64,000 bases of DNA from Solibacillus faecavium (GTDB lineage Bacteria > Bacillota > Bacilli > Bacillales_A > Planococcaceae). Made by a program: the position numbers and the translations under genes. Position 1 is the first letter of the stretch; the number at the start of each line of letters is the position of its first letter. Shown here in pieces: positions 37,207-46,632 of the stretch. Where the stretch lies: NCBI RefSeq assembly GCF_014836905.1, contig NZ_JACSPZ010000004.1:62001-126000 (forward strand), written 5' to 3'. The notes beneath the pieces are model-generated. The model did not search any database and was not told the DNA's origin. It saw nothing but the letters and a program-made list of their open reading frames with translations.

Positions 37207-38999
37207 AGTTTTTCAACTATGAACCAATTATCACGAAAGAACAAATAAAAAATGCAAGCGGAAAGAAGAAAAAAGGTGAGCGTGCCCAAAACTGGACGTA
37301 CACATTAAAGCGTATTCTTGATTTTGTTGCTGAGCAAAAAATACTGCTATTTGCAGTGCTATTTCTCGTCGTATTAAGCTCTGCGCTCGCCTTAATCGGA
37401 CCGTTTATTATCGGGAGACTAATTGATCAATTTATCGATGGCAGTTCGTTAAGCCAGCTGCAATATTGGCTCTATGGGTTAGCGGTTATTTATTTACTTT
37501 ACAGTTTAGCAAGCTACTTCCAGAATTACTGGATGGTCAGTATTGCCCAACAAACAGTATTTCGTATACGTACGCAGTTATACGGGCATTTCTTCAAGCT
37601 TCCCCTTCGCTTTTTTGATAAAAGAAAGCACGGAGAATTGATGAGCCGCGCGACTAATGATATCGAAACAATCAGCGCAACATTAAATAGTGCCTTTATC
37701 CAGGTCGTGTCCAGTATATTAACATTAACAGGTACTGTGGCAGTCATGCTTTGGCTAAGCCCTGCCCTAACACTCATTACAATGTTGATCGTACCACTCA
37801 TGTTTTATAGTATGCGCTGGATTACAAAACGAACGAGCCTGTTATTTAAACAACAGCAAGCAGCCATTGGGGAAATGAATGGTTTAATTGAAGAATCGAT
37901 TACAGGTCAGCATGTCGTAAAAGCTTTTTCGCAGGAAAACGAAATGCTGCGCCAATTTGATGAAAAGAATACCCGCATTCGCACTGTTGGTTTTTGGGCA
38001 TTAACCTATTCCGGCTTCATCCCAAAAGTCATGAACACATTAAATAGCTTAAGTTTTGCAATTGTCGCATTTGCAGGAGGCTTATTTGCTTACTATGGTC
38101 ATATTTCTATCGGAACGATTATTATTTTCACAGAATATGCCCGCCAATTCACCCGTCCACTGAATGATTTGGCAAACCAGTTTAACACCGTCCTATCTGC
38201 TCTAGCTGGTGCTGAACGCGTCTTTTTAATCATGGATGAGAAAGAAGATAAAACCGTTGGAGAAGATGTTGAAATACTTGGTAATGTCCGTTTTCAAAAT
38301 GTTTCATTCCAATATGATGCACAGGCATCCTCCCCTACATTATCGAATGTGTCTTTTGAGGTGAAAGCAGGACAATCAGTTGCATTAATTGGGCAAACTG
38401 GTGCTGGTAAAACGACAATTATGCAGCTGTTAACAGGACTGTATGAAAAGACAGATGGGAAAATCGTTTTTGATGATATGGATATTGAAGAGATTTCAAA
38501 GGCAAGTCTGCGCAGCCAAATGGCATTCGTCTTGCAAGATCCGTTTCTTTTTGAAATGTCGATAAAGGAAAACATCCGCTACGGGAAACTTGATGCAACA
38601 GATGAGGAAATATACGAGGCAGCCAAAAAAGCTAATGCCCATTCATTTATTGATAAGCTTCCGGATAAATACGACACAATATTAAGTGCGGATGGCAGCC
38701 AGATTTCACAAGGACAAAAACAGCTGCTATCGATTGCACGTGCCTTTGTTGCAGATCCAAAAATTTTATTATTAGATGAAGCGACAAGCAGTATCGATAC
38801 TGTGACTGAGCTCCATATTCAAGAAGCCCTTGAAAAGCTGATGGAAAACCGTACTAGCTTTATTATCGCGCATCGTTTAAATACGATTCGCAAAGTCGAT
38901 TATGTCATCGTACTGAATCAAGGGAAAATTATCGAACAGGGAAAGCGCCAACAGCTTATTGAAAAACAAGGCGTGTTCGGACAAATGCTGAACGTGTAG
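37203..38999 (+). CDS. Heterodimeric ABC exporter, catalytic half (BmrD/YheH-like)
   Basis: The 598-residue partner carries an N-terminal cytoplasmic extension, six transmembrane helices and a nucleotide-binding domain. Walker A is IGQTGAGKTT, Walker B with the catalytic Glu is LLLDEATSSID, and the H-loop is FIIAHRLNT. Its signature is the variant ISQGQKQ, as in the catalytic halves of asymmetric exporters, where it faces the degenerate site. The ATG overlaps the previous stop (ATGA). A strong terminator follows. The pair therefore has one active and one degenerate ATP site. Confidence 0.92.
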   Translation: MKFFNYEPIITKEQIKNASGKKKKGERAQNWTYTLKRILDFVAEQKILLFAVLFLVVLSSALALIGPFIIGRLIDQFIDGSSLSQLQYWLYGLAVIYLLYSLASYFQNYWMVSIAQQTVFRIRTQLYGHFFKLPLRFFDKRKHGELMSRATNDIETISATLNSAFIQVVSSILTLTGTVAVMLWLSPALTLITMLIVPLMFYSMRWITKRTSLLFKQQQAAIGEMNGLIEESITGQHVVKAFSQENEMLRQFDEKNTRIRTVGFWALTYSGFIPKVMNTLNSLSFAIVAFAGGLFAYYGHISIGTIIIFTEYARQFTRPLNDLANQFNTVLSALAGAERVFLIMDEKEDKTVGEDVEILGNVRFQNVSFQYDAQASSPTLSNVSFEVKAGQSVALIGQTGAGKTTIMQLLTGLYEKTDGKIVFDDMDIEEISKASLRSQMAFVLQDPFLFEMSIKENIRYGKLDATDEEIYEAAKKANAHSFIDKLPDKYDTILSADGSQISQGQKQLLSIARAFVADPKILLLDEATSSIDTVTELHIQEALEKLMENRTSFIIAHRLNTIRKVDYVIVLNQGKIIEQGKRQQLIEKQGVFGQMLNV

Positions 39000-39030
39000 G
39001 AACAAAAGAATTTTTTGCATAAGAACTACA

Positions 39031-39073
39031 AAACCGCCCATGTTGCTAGAAAAGCAAACAGGGGCGGTTTTTT
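39031..39073 (+). terminator. Terminator of the ABC exporter operon
   Basis: AAACCGCCC (39031-39039) pairs with GGGCGGTTT (39062-39070), and inner pairs extend the stem; TTTTT lies at the end. It sits between convergent genes. Confidence 0.88.
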
Positions 39074-39088
39074 GTGTCTAGTTATAGC

Positions 39089-39961
39089 TTAAATAGGATC
39101 AATTTCTTCTTGCTCCACAACTTTCGGTACCGGATTTTTTAATTGCCGGAAACGCTTATAATATTTAACAAGCAAAATTATAATAACGACTGCCAATACT
39201 ATAAACAAAATACCGTTTATTAACAGTTCACGCTGTGCTGCTTCTGTCGAAGGTAAATCAAGTTCGGCCGTTTGATTTGTATATACATATTGAAGGAATG
39301 CAAGAAAATTACTGAAACTATGTAATAACATCGGAACAAATATATTTTTTGTTTTTAAATACGCATAGCCGAGCACACAGCCTAATGCAAAAGCAAACAC
39401 TACATTAATCGGATTAAGATGAATAATCCCAAAAATTATTGATGAAATTATAATGCTTTTTTGCGGACTCCATCTCAATGTAAAACGTCGAAGTAAAATC
39501 CCTCTGAATAAAAGCTCCTCATAAAGTGGCGCGAGAATACAAATATTGATGAAAAACAAAATATAAACGAGTAATGATGGCTGCACTTCTTCCAAATCAA
39601 TCATCGGATCAAATAAAAATAAGTTGCGTAAAAGTTCTTCAAACATGAGATACAGAAGTGTTACTACAATCGCTGTAAATACAACGGTAATCAACTGAAA
39701 GCAAGTGGTTATCGATAAGTATCTTGCCCAACGTCCTTTTGACATGATTGTATTCATTGGCTGATCATTATACGTAAAATTCCATTTCTTTGTTTGATAG
39801 ACAATATACAACAACAAACAAATGGACATAATAAATGTAATCCATTGCTCGCTATCCGGGAAATCGACTGCAAACACCAATACAATACTCGCTATAAATA
39901 AGAAAACCGCAAACAGAATAAAATAACGCATTTTAAATTTTTTCAACTCGGTATAGTCCAT
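39089..39961 (-). CDS. CPBP-family intramembrane metalloprotease
   Basis: The 290-residue protein has about eight hydrophobic segments and the CPBP/Rce1 (Abi) core. The glutamate pair E148/E149 and R153 lie in EELLFRGILLRR, the second motif is IFGIIHLNPINVVFAFALG, and LLHSFSNF supplies the third. Members are prenyl-protein or peptide proteases, some tied to bacteriocin immunity. No precursor peptide gene was recognised nearby. It is monocistronic. Confidence 0.88.
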   Translation of the reverse strand: MDYTELKKFKMRYFILFAVFLFIASIVLVFAVDFPDSEQWITFIMSICLLLYIVYQTKKWNFTYNDQPMNTIMSKGRWARYLSITTCFQLITVVFTAIVVTLLYLMFEELLRNLFLFDPMIDLEEVQPSLLVYILFFINICILAPLYEELLFRGILLRRFTLRWSPQKSIIISSIIFGIIHLNPINVVFAFALGCVLGYAYLKTKNIFVPMLLHSFSNFLAFLQYVYTNQTAELDLPSTEAAQRELLINGILFIVLAVVIIILLVKYYKRFRQLKNPVPKVVEQEEIDPI

Positions 39962-40084
39962 AAATTTGCACCTCCTGTTTTAAGAATATCATAATATGAC
40001 AATATTATCCTTTTTGTAGGCACGTTATTATTTTCGTACTCTTTCACATTATGATAGCACGTTTCTTTTTAGCAGTTATTTAGA

Positions 40085-40132
40085 CAAAACAGCGCAGTCC
40101 ACTTACCAAGTGCTAGTATGGGACTGCGCTGT
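40085..40132 (-). terminator. phn operon terminator
   Basis: A perfect 12-bp stem (ACAGCGCAGTCC at 40089-40100, GGACTGCGCTGT at 40121-40132) is followed on the minus strand by TTTGTC. It lies 8 bp after the last phnE stop, the end of the locus. Confidence 0.8.
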
Positions 40133-40139
40133 TTAGTTT

Positions 40140-40985
40140 CTAGCTTTTTGTCATTAAACGTCGCTTGATTCGTACTGAAAAAAATTCTAAAATGAGCGCG
40201 ATAATGAGTGCACAATATGTAATCATACCTACTTCGTGCAAGTCAAAGTAAAAGTTCGATGCCATAAACAGCTCGAAACCGATACCACCAGCCGCAGCTG
40301 CTGCTCCCATTGCGATCGCAATATCAAAATTCGTCTCAAATCGTAAAAATGTCCATGAGACAAGAAATGACGAAGACTGCGGAATTACGGCATGCCGAAT
40401 AATATGCCACCAGTTTGCTCCAGCAGAACGTAATGCTTCAATTGATTCATCGCCTATTTCTTCAATCGATTCGGAATAAGCTTTTGTCAAATAAGCTATT
40501 GTATGTAGCATCATTCCAAGCACACAAGCTACTGCACCGAGACCAGCCACAATGGCAAAAATGAGTACCCATAAAACAGTCGGTACTGCCCGGATAAACG
40601 AGTTCACCGCAATAATAATATGTGAAACTTTTGCATTGCCTAAATTTTTTGCACTGGCAATTGCAAGGAAAAATGAAATGACTGCACCTAATACTGTAGT
40701 CAGAAATGTAAGAGCGAGCGTAATCAGAATTTGGCTCATCGCTGTTGCAAAAGTAATTTGATTGAATGCCGGCTGTAAAAACATCATTTTCAAATTACCT
40801 AATGTCATTGAAATGGCAGTCGACCATTCAATTGCCCCATAATTCAAGAGGAACGGACAAATGCATGTAAAGACAAGGAGCGAAATCCAAACGGTGCGCA
40901 TTACGATCGAAGCTTTTGAAACTTGCTGAATTTGGATCCGACCCTTTTTCACTTTAACATTTTTAATAGATGGTACTGCTTGCAT
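40140..40985 (-). CDS. phnE: Phosphonate ABC transporter permease PhnE (second copy)
   Basis: The 281-residue permease has about six transmembrane helices and the EAA-type cytoplasmic loop (SIEALRSAGANWWHIIRHAVIPQ), followed by FETNFDIAIAMGAAAAAGGIGFELF, which is diagnostic of PhnE. A basic N-terminal segment of about 25 residues precedes the first helix. It overlaps the preceding permease gene by one base. Two PhnE subunits probably form a heterodimer with PhnC and the binding protein PhnD. Confidence 0.94.
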   Translation of the reverse strand: MQAVPSIKNVKVKKGRIQIQQVSKASIVMRTVWISLLVFTCICPFLLNYGAIEWSTAISMTLGNLKMMFLQPAFNQITFATAMSQILITLALTFLTTVLGAVISFFLAIASAKNLGNAKVSHIIIAVNSFIRAVPTVLWVLIFAIVAGLGAVACVLGMMLHTIAYLTKAYSESIEEIGDESIEALRSAGANWWHIIRHAVIPQSSSFLVSWTFLRFETNFDIAIAMGAAAAAGGIGFELFMASNFYFDLHEVGMITYCALIIALILEFFSVRIKRRLMTKS

Positions 40986-41770
40986 TATGAAATCGCCCTC
41001 CTTATTTTGTTCGATGCAAATTCAATTGCAAATACTACAAGTACAATCGTAATAGTAATAAGGCCGACCATTTCGTAATTTAAGCTTTTATAGTACATAT
41101 CAAATAAATAACCAATCCCCGTACCTGTCAGAATCCCCACTAATGTAGCACTTCGAATATTCGTTTCAATCATATAAAATACCCAGCTTAGCATTTGTGG
41201 CATCGTATCCGGTAAAACACCTTTAAACACAACCTGCAAGTACGTAGAACCGGTTGCTTTTAAAGCTTCCACACCATCCGAACTCGCCTCATCAATCGTT
41301 TCAATAAACATTCGTACTAAAAAACCAAACGTTGAAAAAAAGAGCGCGAAATACCCAGTAATCACATTATGTCCAAATGAAATAACTAACATTAATGCCC
41401 ATGCCACCACCGGAATATTTCGGAATATGGAAGCAACAAAACGCGCTGCGATTCCTACAAAATGCTGGACTTGTGTCGTTTTGGAACCCATCATTGCAAA
41501 AAACAAGGCACAAATCGTGGCAGTCATTGTTGCAAATATTGATAGCACAATCGTTTCCCATAGTCGCTCAAGCACTTTCGGTAAGTTTTCCAGTGCTTCA
41601 CTACTTGGGATTAAATTAACCGCCATCCAAATTACTGTCCCCGGAATGGCTATAATTCCTTCGATTAAGCTAAACTCTGTTATCACAGCAGAACTATACG
41701 TTAAGACAATTAATAATATAAAAATAATTGTTGTTCGCCATTTCTTCTTACGTAAAATATCAGTATCCAC
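40985..41770 (-). CDS. phnE: Phosphonate ABC transporter permease PhnE (first copy)
   Basis: The 261-residue permease contains the loop GVEALKATGSTYLQVVFKGVLPDTMPQML and the family hallmark YMIETNIRSATLVGILTGTGIGY. Six hydrophobic helices are seen. The start is GTG, with GGAGGCAATAATC directly before it, and it follows phnC by 15 bp. It pairs with the second PhnE. Confidence 0.94.
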   Translation of the reverse strand: MDTDILRKKKWRTTIIFILLIVLTYSSAVITEFSLIEGIIAIPGTVIWMAVNLIPSSEALENLPKVLERLWETIVLSIFATMTATICALFFAMMGSKTTQVQHFVGIAARFVASIFRNIPVVAWALMLVISFGHNVITGYFALFFSTFGFLVRMFIETIDEASSDGVEALKATGSTYLQVVFKGVLPDTMPQMLSWVFYMIETNIRSATLVGILTGTGIGYLFDMYYKSLNYEMVGLITITIVLVVFAIEFASNKIRRAIS

Positions 41771-41785
41771 GATTATTGCCTCCGT

Positions 41786-42631
41786 CTATTCCGTAATCAA
41801 TTCATCCACATTCGTCCCATAAATTTCTTGAATCGCAAATTTATTGAGTTTCCCTGGCTCATCATCAAATACTTTACAGCCCTTACTCAGACCTATAATC
41901 CGATCGGAATATCGAGTGGCCACCTCAACTTGATGTAAATTGACCAATACAGTAATGCCCATTGTTTCAGAAATTTCCTTCAGATGATCCATAATGACTT
42001 TAGAGGCATTCGGATCAAGCGATGCGATCGGCTCATCACACAATAAAAGTTTGGGCTCTTGTACTAATGCACGTGCGATTCCGACACGTTGCTTCTGACC
42101 ACCGCTTAACTGATCACAGCGTTTATAAATATGATCTTCCATTCCTAACTTCTGCAATATATTTAAAGCAAGCATCTTCTCTTCTTCGGTATATACATTA
42201 AACAAACCTTGCCATGTACTTTTATAGCCGAATCGACCGTGCAGGACATTTTCAAATACTGTTAGACGGGACACAAGATTATAGTGCTGAAAAATCATGC
42301 CTATTTTCGCACGTGTACGTCGAAGTCTTTTTTTATTCAGTAGCACAATATTCTGGTCATCGAAAATAACTTCCCCACTTGATGGTTCAATCATGCGATT
42401 AATACAACGCAATAAGGTAGATTTCCCTGCACCAGATGGACCGATAATGGAGATTAACTGCCCTTCCCCTAATGAAAGACTAATATCATTTAGCACGCTA
42501 TTTTTCTGATCATAACTTTTATGGATATTATTTAGTTGTAAAATTGTCTTCGCTGATTTTACGACTTCCGTTTCATGATAGGCAAGTGGTCTAGGTATTT
42601 CTTTTACAGTTCGTTCCAGTACAGTTTGCAT
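41786..42631 (-). CDS. phnC: Phosphonate ABC transporter ATPase PhnC
   Basis: PhnC energises uptake of phosphonates or phosphite. The 281-residue protein has about 30 extra N-terminal residues before the ABC domain. Walker A is IGPSGAGKST, the signature is LSGGQKQRVGIARAL, and Walker B is LLLCDEPIASLDP. VLHGRFGYKSTW is typical of PhnC. It sits between phnD and the two phnE genes. Confidence 0.96.
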   Translation of the reverse strand: MQTVLERTVKEIPRPLAYHETEVVKSAKTILQLNNIHKSYDQKNSVLNDISLSLGEGQLISIIGPSGAGKSTLLRCINRMIEPSSGEVIFDDQNIVLLNKKRLRRTRAKIGMIFQHYNLVSRLTVFENVLHGRFGYKSTWQGLFNVYTEEEKMLALNILQKLGMEDHIYKRCDQLSGGQKQRVGIARALVQEPKLLLCDEPIASLDPNASKVIMDHLKEISETMGITVLVNLHQVEVATRYSDRIIGLSKGCKVFDDEPGKLNKFAIQEIYGTNVDELITE

Positions 42632-42765
42632 CGCTCATTCTCCTTTATTGCTTTTTTAGAAAGGGGCTGTCAGGGGGATCATTTCGATAAATTACGAGAT
42701 AATTCATAAGAAGGAAGGCTGTATTCAAAGAAAAATTTACCTTGACCACTGCCTCCACTAAATAC

Positions 42766-43806
42766 TTATTTCGATAATTCACGAATCGGGTTGAACCATT
42801 GATCATCTACTTCCAAAAATCGCTCATTTCCTGACGTATAGAATAATGATGGTTGTTCCTTTTCCTTAGGCATGAAAATCTCTTCGTTTTTTGCCGTCGC
42901 ATCCGAAGTTAATGCTTCTTTTAATTTTGAAACTTCCTCTTCCGACAATACTTCTGTATTTACTGCAAACGGTGCATTTAATACAGGTGTTACTTGGATT
43001 AAAGTGAATTCCTCGCCTGGTAATGTATTGAATGGTGGCGCTGCATTGTCGCGCACGCGGTAAACCGTTCCTGGTTTGTTTGCTTCTCCTTCAACTATCT
43101 CAATGTATGGATCGACACATGTATCACAGAAGGAAGCAATATCTGTTCGTCCCATTAACATATTAACTGCTGCACCTTGATGTGAACCGCCAAACACTAC
43201 ACTTGGATACACAGCATTGCCTTCCATCAAATCTTCTTCCTTCAAGCCTTTGTCACTGAAATGTGAAATAATTGAGCTTGCCGGCATTTTAAAGCCTGAT
43301 GTAGATGATGGAGATACAAACGAGATGCTTTTCCCTTCTGTCGTATCCAAATCATATTCTTCATTCACTTTGTAAGCATTAGCTTTTTCTTTAGGTACAG
43401 CTAACCAGCTATAATAAAGGGCATCATCAAGAGTTCCTGATTCGCCTGAAGTTACTACCAATGGTGCAACTGCCTCATTTTTCTTATTTGCTTCGATATA
43501 GCCCTGAGCGCCCATGAACGCCACTTGAGCATTTCCATTGGCAATTGTTTCGATTGCGATTGCGTAGTCGGTTGTTAATTTATGTTCTACTTCTCTTCCT
43601 GTCGCTTCTTCAAATAGCTTTCCGAAAGCATCACGTGACGGACCCATTTCTGAACCAGATTCATTTGGATACCACACGACTACTAACGGTTCTTTTGAAT
43701 TTGCACTTGCCGAATCAGTTGATGATTCATTTTCAGATGAATTGCACCCAACTAAAAGTAGTGCACTTAACATTCCAACAACAGGTAGTTTCCATAGTTT
43801 TTTCAT
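42766..43806 (-). CDS. phnD: Phosphonate-binding lipoprotein PhnD
   Basis: This substrate-binding lipoprotein (lipobox LLLVGC, Cys 21) captures phosphonates outside the membrane. Family features include VVWYPNESG, the phosphonate-pocket SFVSPSSTSGFKMPA and SVVFGGSHQGAAVNMLMGR. Length (346) is standard. It precedes phnC by about 130 bp. Whether it favours phosphonates or phosphite is not readable from the sequence, but the C-P lyase genes upstream argue for phosphonates. Confidence 0.95.
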   Translation of the reverse strand: MKKLWKLPVVGMLSALLLVGCNSSENESSTDSASANSKEPLVVVWYPNESGSEMGPSRDAFGKLFEEATGREVEHKLTTDYAIAIETIANGNAQVAFMGAQGYIEANKKNEAVAPLVVTSGESGTLDDALYYSWLAVPKEKANAYKVNEEYDLDTTEGKSISFVSPSSTSGFKMPASSIISHFSDKGLKEEDLMEGNAVYPSVVFGGSHQGAAVNMLMGRTDIASFCDTCVDPYIEIVEGEANKPGTVYRVRDNAAPPFNTLPGEEFTLIQVTPVLNAPFAVNTEVLSEEEVSKLKEALTSDATAKNEEIFMPKEKEQPSLFYTSGNERFLEVDDQWFNPIRELSK

Positions 43807-43921
43807 TATAATTCTCCTTGTTTTCGTAATAGTGGAAATTTTTAGAGCGCCCTATTTCCATTCACATTTAATCATGTTTCTTTAGTGTTGAATAGCGTTC
43901 TTCAACGATCTTTATAATGTT

Positions 43922-44743
43922 TTACAAATGCTTTACAGTTAAGGATCTTTGTAAATGGTCCATTATATAGCTACCAAGCTCAACGGCAGCACCATATTTT
44001 CCGTGATAGTCGGAGCCGCCAGTTAATAACAAATTATACTTGGCAGCCAATTGCTTCACGCGGTTCTTGTCCGTCTCGGTATGATCTGGATGCACTAACT
44101 CAATTCCATCTAAACCTTGTGCAATCAATTCCTCCGCAACTTCATAGCTATCGAGCTGTCCTGGATGTGCTAACACTGCAAATCCACCATCGGCATGAAT
44201 TGCTTTAAGTGCCTGAAAGACATCGATATAGGCTATATCTCCAGCCGCCACTCCAGACCCTTTAAATAACGATTGATACAGCGTTTGATAATTTTTATTT
44301 TCATACGACTCATCCAATAGGGCATTCATAATATGCTGCTTATACAACGTACCGCTCGTATAAGCATAGGCAAGTGCATCATCAATATTTATCTGAAAGC
44401 CAGCATCTTTTATACACCTCGTTTGCCAGATGGAATGTGCATGACGCCGGGCTAATAATGGCTGACAAAGTGCTTCTATTGCTGGGCAAAGTCCTTTAAA
44501 TCCATATCCAAGCAAATGAACTTTCCTTCTGCGTTTAAAGTCATAGGCAGAAATTTCAACGCCAGGTATAAACGTCATATCATATTGCCTCGCAAGTAAA
44601 TGACCTTCGTTATGATGCGCCACTGTATCGTGATCAACAACACCTAAGTGGGTAATACCCGCCTGCTTTGCTTTCCAAAAAAGCATTTCTAATGTATCAC
44701 TGCCGTCGGAATAGCGACTATGTGTATGCCAGTCAATTATCAT
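43922..44743 (-). CDS. PHP-domain phosphodiesterase of the C-P lyase pathway (PhnPP-like)
   Basis: The 273-residue PHP-fold protein has metal motifs DWHTHSRYSDG, VVDHDTV, PGVEISA, VLAHPGQL and GGSDYHG. In C-P lyase operons such proteins can replace PhnP: the Eggerthella enzyme PhnPP hydrolyses both ester bonds of 5-phosphoribosyl 1,2-cyclic phosphate, yielding ribose 5-phosphate. That would explain why neither phnP nor phnN is present here. The start overlaps the phnL stop as ATGA. Function is inferred from fold and context. Confidence 0.8.
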   Translation of the reverse strand: MIIDWHTHSRYSDGSDTLEMLFWKAKQAGITHLGVVDHDTVAHHNEGHLLARQYDMTFIPGVEISAYDFKRRRKVHLLGYGFKGLCPAIEALCQPLLARRHAHSIWQTRCIKDAGFQINIDDALAYAYTSGTLYKQHIMNALLDESYENKNYQTLYQSLFKGSGVAAGDIAYIDVFQALKAIHADGGFAVLAHPGQLDSYEVAEELIAQGLDGIELVHPDHTETDKNRVKQLAAKYNLLLTGGSDYHGKYGAAVELGSYIMDHLQRSLTVKHL

Positions 44744-45435
44744 GCAATCTCACCCTTAACGTATTTTTCCATTGTAAATATTTCATCGCATAGGCCATCC
44801 ATAAACTCCAAATCGTGAAAAATTCCGACTAGTGTAGTACCTTGCGCTTTCAGCTTTTCAATAGATTCTCTTACCTTTATTTTCGAGGTTTCATCCAAAC
44901 TGGCTGTCGGCTCATCCAACAGTAATAAGCGTGGTTGCTTTACGATGGCACAGGCAATATTAAGACGGAGCTTTTCACCACCGGAAAAATTATTCGGATA
45001 ACTATTCCATAATGTTTCTTCCAAATCAAAATGAGTTAGTGCTTCTTTTGCACGTGTAACTGCATCATGTCGTTTAATCCCAATATCAAGTAAAGATTGC
45101 GTTACTAATTCGAGTGCCGTTGTACGTGGCATTACATTTAAAAACTGTGATACATAGCCAATCTCATATTTGCGTAAATAAACAATTTGTCTAGGGCTTG
45201 CCTTTAACAGATCTATCATTCCAAATGCTTCTGAATGAAAAAGGATTTCTCCACTTTGAGGCTCGTACGTACGATAAATGCTTTTTAATACAGTGGACTT
45301 CCCACTGCCACTTTTACCGACAATCCCTAAAAATCCCCCTTCTTTTACGTGTAAAGAAATATTATTTAACGCTGTGAACGTATTTTGTAGATGATGAATC
45401 GTAAACGTCTTTTGTAGCTCGTTAATTGTCAGCAT
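44740..45435 (-). CDS. phnL: C-P lyase ABC protein PhnL
   Basis: PhnL is an ABC-type ATPase without a permease that associates with the C-P lyase core complex. The 231-residue protein has Walker A VGKSGSGKST, signature NFSGGEKLRLNIACAI and Walker B LLLLDEPTASLD. EPQSGEILFHSE and RKYEIGYVSQFLNVMPRTTALE are typical of PhnL. It lies 11 bp after phnM and overlaps the PHP gene. In the E. coli complex PhnL binds on PhnK. Confidence 0.94.
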   Translation of the reverse strand: MLTINELQKTFTIHHLQNTFTALNNISLHVKEGGFLGIVGKSGSGKSTVLKSIYRTYEPQSGEILFHSEAFGMIDLLKASPRQIVYLRKYEIGYVSQFLNVMPRTTALELVTQSLLDIGIKRHDAVTRAKEALTHFDLEETLWNSYPNNFSGGEKLRLNIACAIVKQPRLLLLDEPTASLDETSKIKVRESIEKLKAQGTTLVGIFHDLEFMDGLCDEIFTMEKYVKGEIA

Positions 45436-45446
45436 TGTGCCACCCC

Positions 45447-46619
45447 TTATCGGTAATTTGTTTGCATAATCACTTTGCCATCTACCATCGTATTGGTTAC
45501 AACGGGATAGCCGTCATCCATTTTACCGATGATGATGATGTCCGCTTTCTTTCCGGCTTTAATTGAGCCGATTTCTTGATCCAAATTTACAGCACGAGCA
45601 GGATTAATCGTGACTAGCTGGAACAATCGATGCAAATCTTCTTCATATTTATCCGCTAATTCAAAAATGCCCTGCAGCATTGCTGGCGGATAATAATCAC
45701 TGCAAACAATATCAATAACACGGGCCTGAATTGCTTCACTCGCACTTAAATTTCCGGAATGCGACCCACCCATCAAAATATTTGGAGCACCGGCAATTGT
45801 ATATAGACCCATACGCTTCGCCTCTTTAGCAACGTCCAATGTAATCGGAAACTCGCTAATTGTTGTTCCGTGTGATTGAGTAAGCTGCAGCTTGGCAACA
45901 TCATCGTCATCATGGGATGCAACGGCAATATTTCTTTCAATCGCAAGACAGCTCAACCGTTCAATCTCTTCATACGTCATTTTTGTTTTATCAATTTGTT
46001 CTTTTATAAGCACATCTGCTTCTGGTTCTGAAATAGACCGGTAGCCGCGCATCGTCTCTTTATATATTTCTAGATTGCGATATTGTCCTTGTCCTGGCGT
46101 ATGGTCCATAAATGAAAGTAAATGTATTTTTCCATCCAAAATATTTTGCTCAAGTGCCGGTATCTGATCGATTGAATCAATTTCAAATCGCGCATGCATA
46201 CGATGACGAATTAAGTGTTGTTCTGTATGTGTATTATGGATGGCGTCAATGCATCGTTGCACATTTTGCGGTTCGCGAATTGCTTTATGTGAATATTTAT
46301 CATCGCCATAAAAGGATAACGAATGGAAGATTGTCGTAATACCGTGCGTCATTAAAATACGTTCGCTCTCACGTAAACCCACTTTCAAACTCATAATGGA
46401 TGTAGGCCTTGGACTGATTATTGTCTCGATATAATCTGAGTGAATATCGACAAAGCCAGGTGATACATATCCCCCATCTGCGTCAATCACCTGAACTGTA
46501 GCTAAATCCAGATCCTCTGCAGGTACAATTCCTGCGATTAACGCGCCGTCAATGAGTACGGCATGATCACTTAAAAACTGCTCTTCTGTTACGATGATTC
46601 CGTTAATAATTGCTTGCAT
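45447..46619 (-). CDS. phnM: Alpha-D-ribose 1-methylphosphonate 5-triphosphate diphosphatase PhnM
   Basis: PhnM is an amidohydrolase-fold enzyme that removes diphosphate from the triphosphate intermediate formed by PhnGHIL. The 390-residue protein has the metal motif PGFVDIHSDYIE, the conserved HGITTIFHSLSFYGDD, FMDHTPGQGQY, SHDDDD and SDYYPPAMLQ near the C-terminus. All are PhnM signatures. It sits between phnK and phnL, an order different from E. coli (phnK-L-M). Confidence 0.96.
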   Translation of the reverse strand: MQAIINGIIVTEEQFLSDHAVLIDGALIAGIVPAEDLDLATVQVIDADGGYVSPGFVDIHSDYIETIISPRPTSIMSLKVGLRESERILMTHGITTIFHSLSFYGDDKYSHKAIREPQNVQRCIDAIHNTHTEQHLIRHRMHARFEIDSIDQIPALEQNILDGKIHLLSFMDHTPGQGQYRNLEIYKETMRGYRSISEPEADVLIKEQIDKTKMTYEEIERLSCLAIERNIAVASHDDDDVAKLQLTQSHGTTISEFPITLDVAKEAKRMGLYTIAGAPNILMGGSHSGNLSASEAIQARVIDIVCSDYYPPAMLQGIFELADKYEEDLHRLFQLVTINPARAVNLDQEIGSIKAGKKADIIIIGKMDDGYPVVTNTMVDGKVIMQTNYR

Positions 46620-46632
46620 ATATATGCCTCCC

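Noticed and set aside
43887-43906. GTTGAA/TTCAAC dyad between the PHP gene and phnD
   Set aside because: No T tract for a terminator and no second copy nearby; too little to call an operator.
43915-43940. Two TTTACA repeats 11 bp apart resembling a Pho box
   Set aside because: They are inside the end of the PHP-domain gene and on the wrong strand for phnD.
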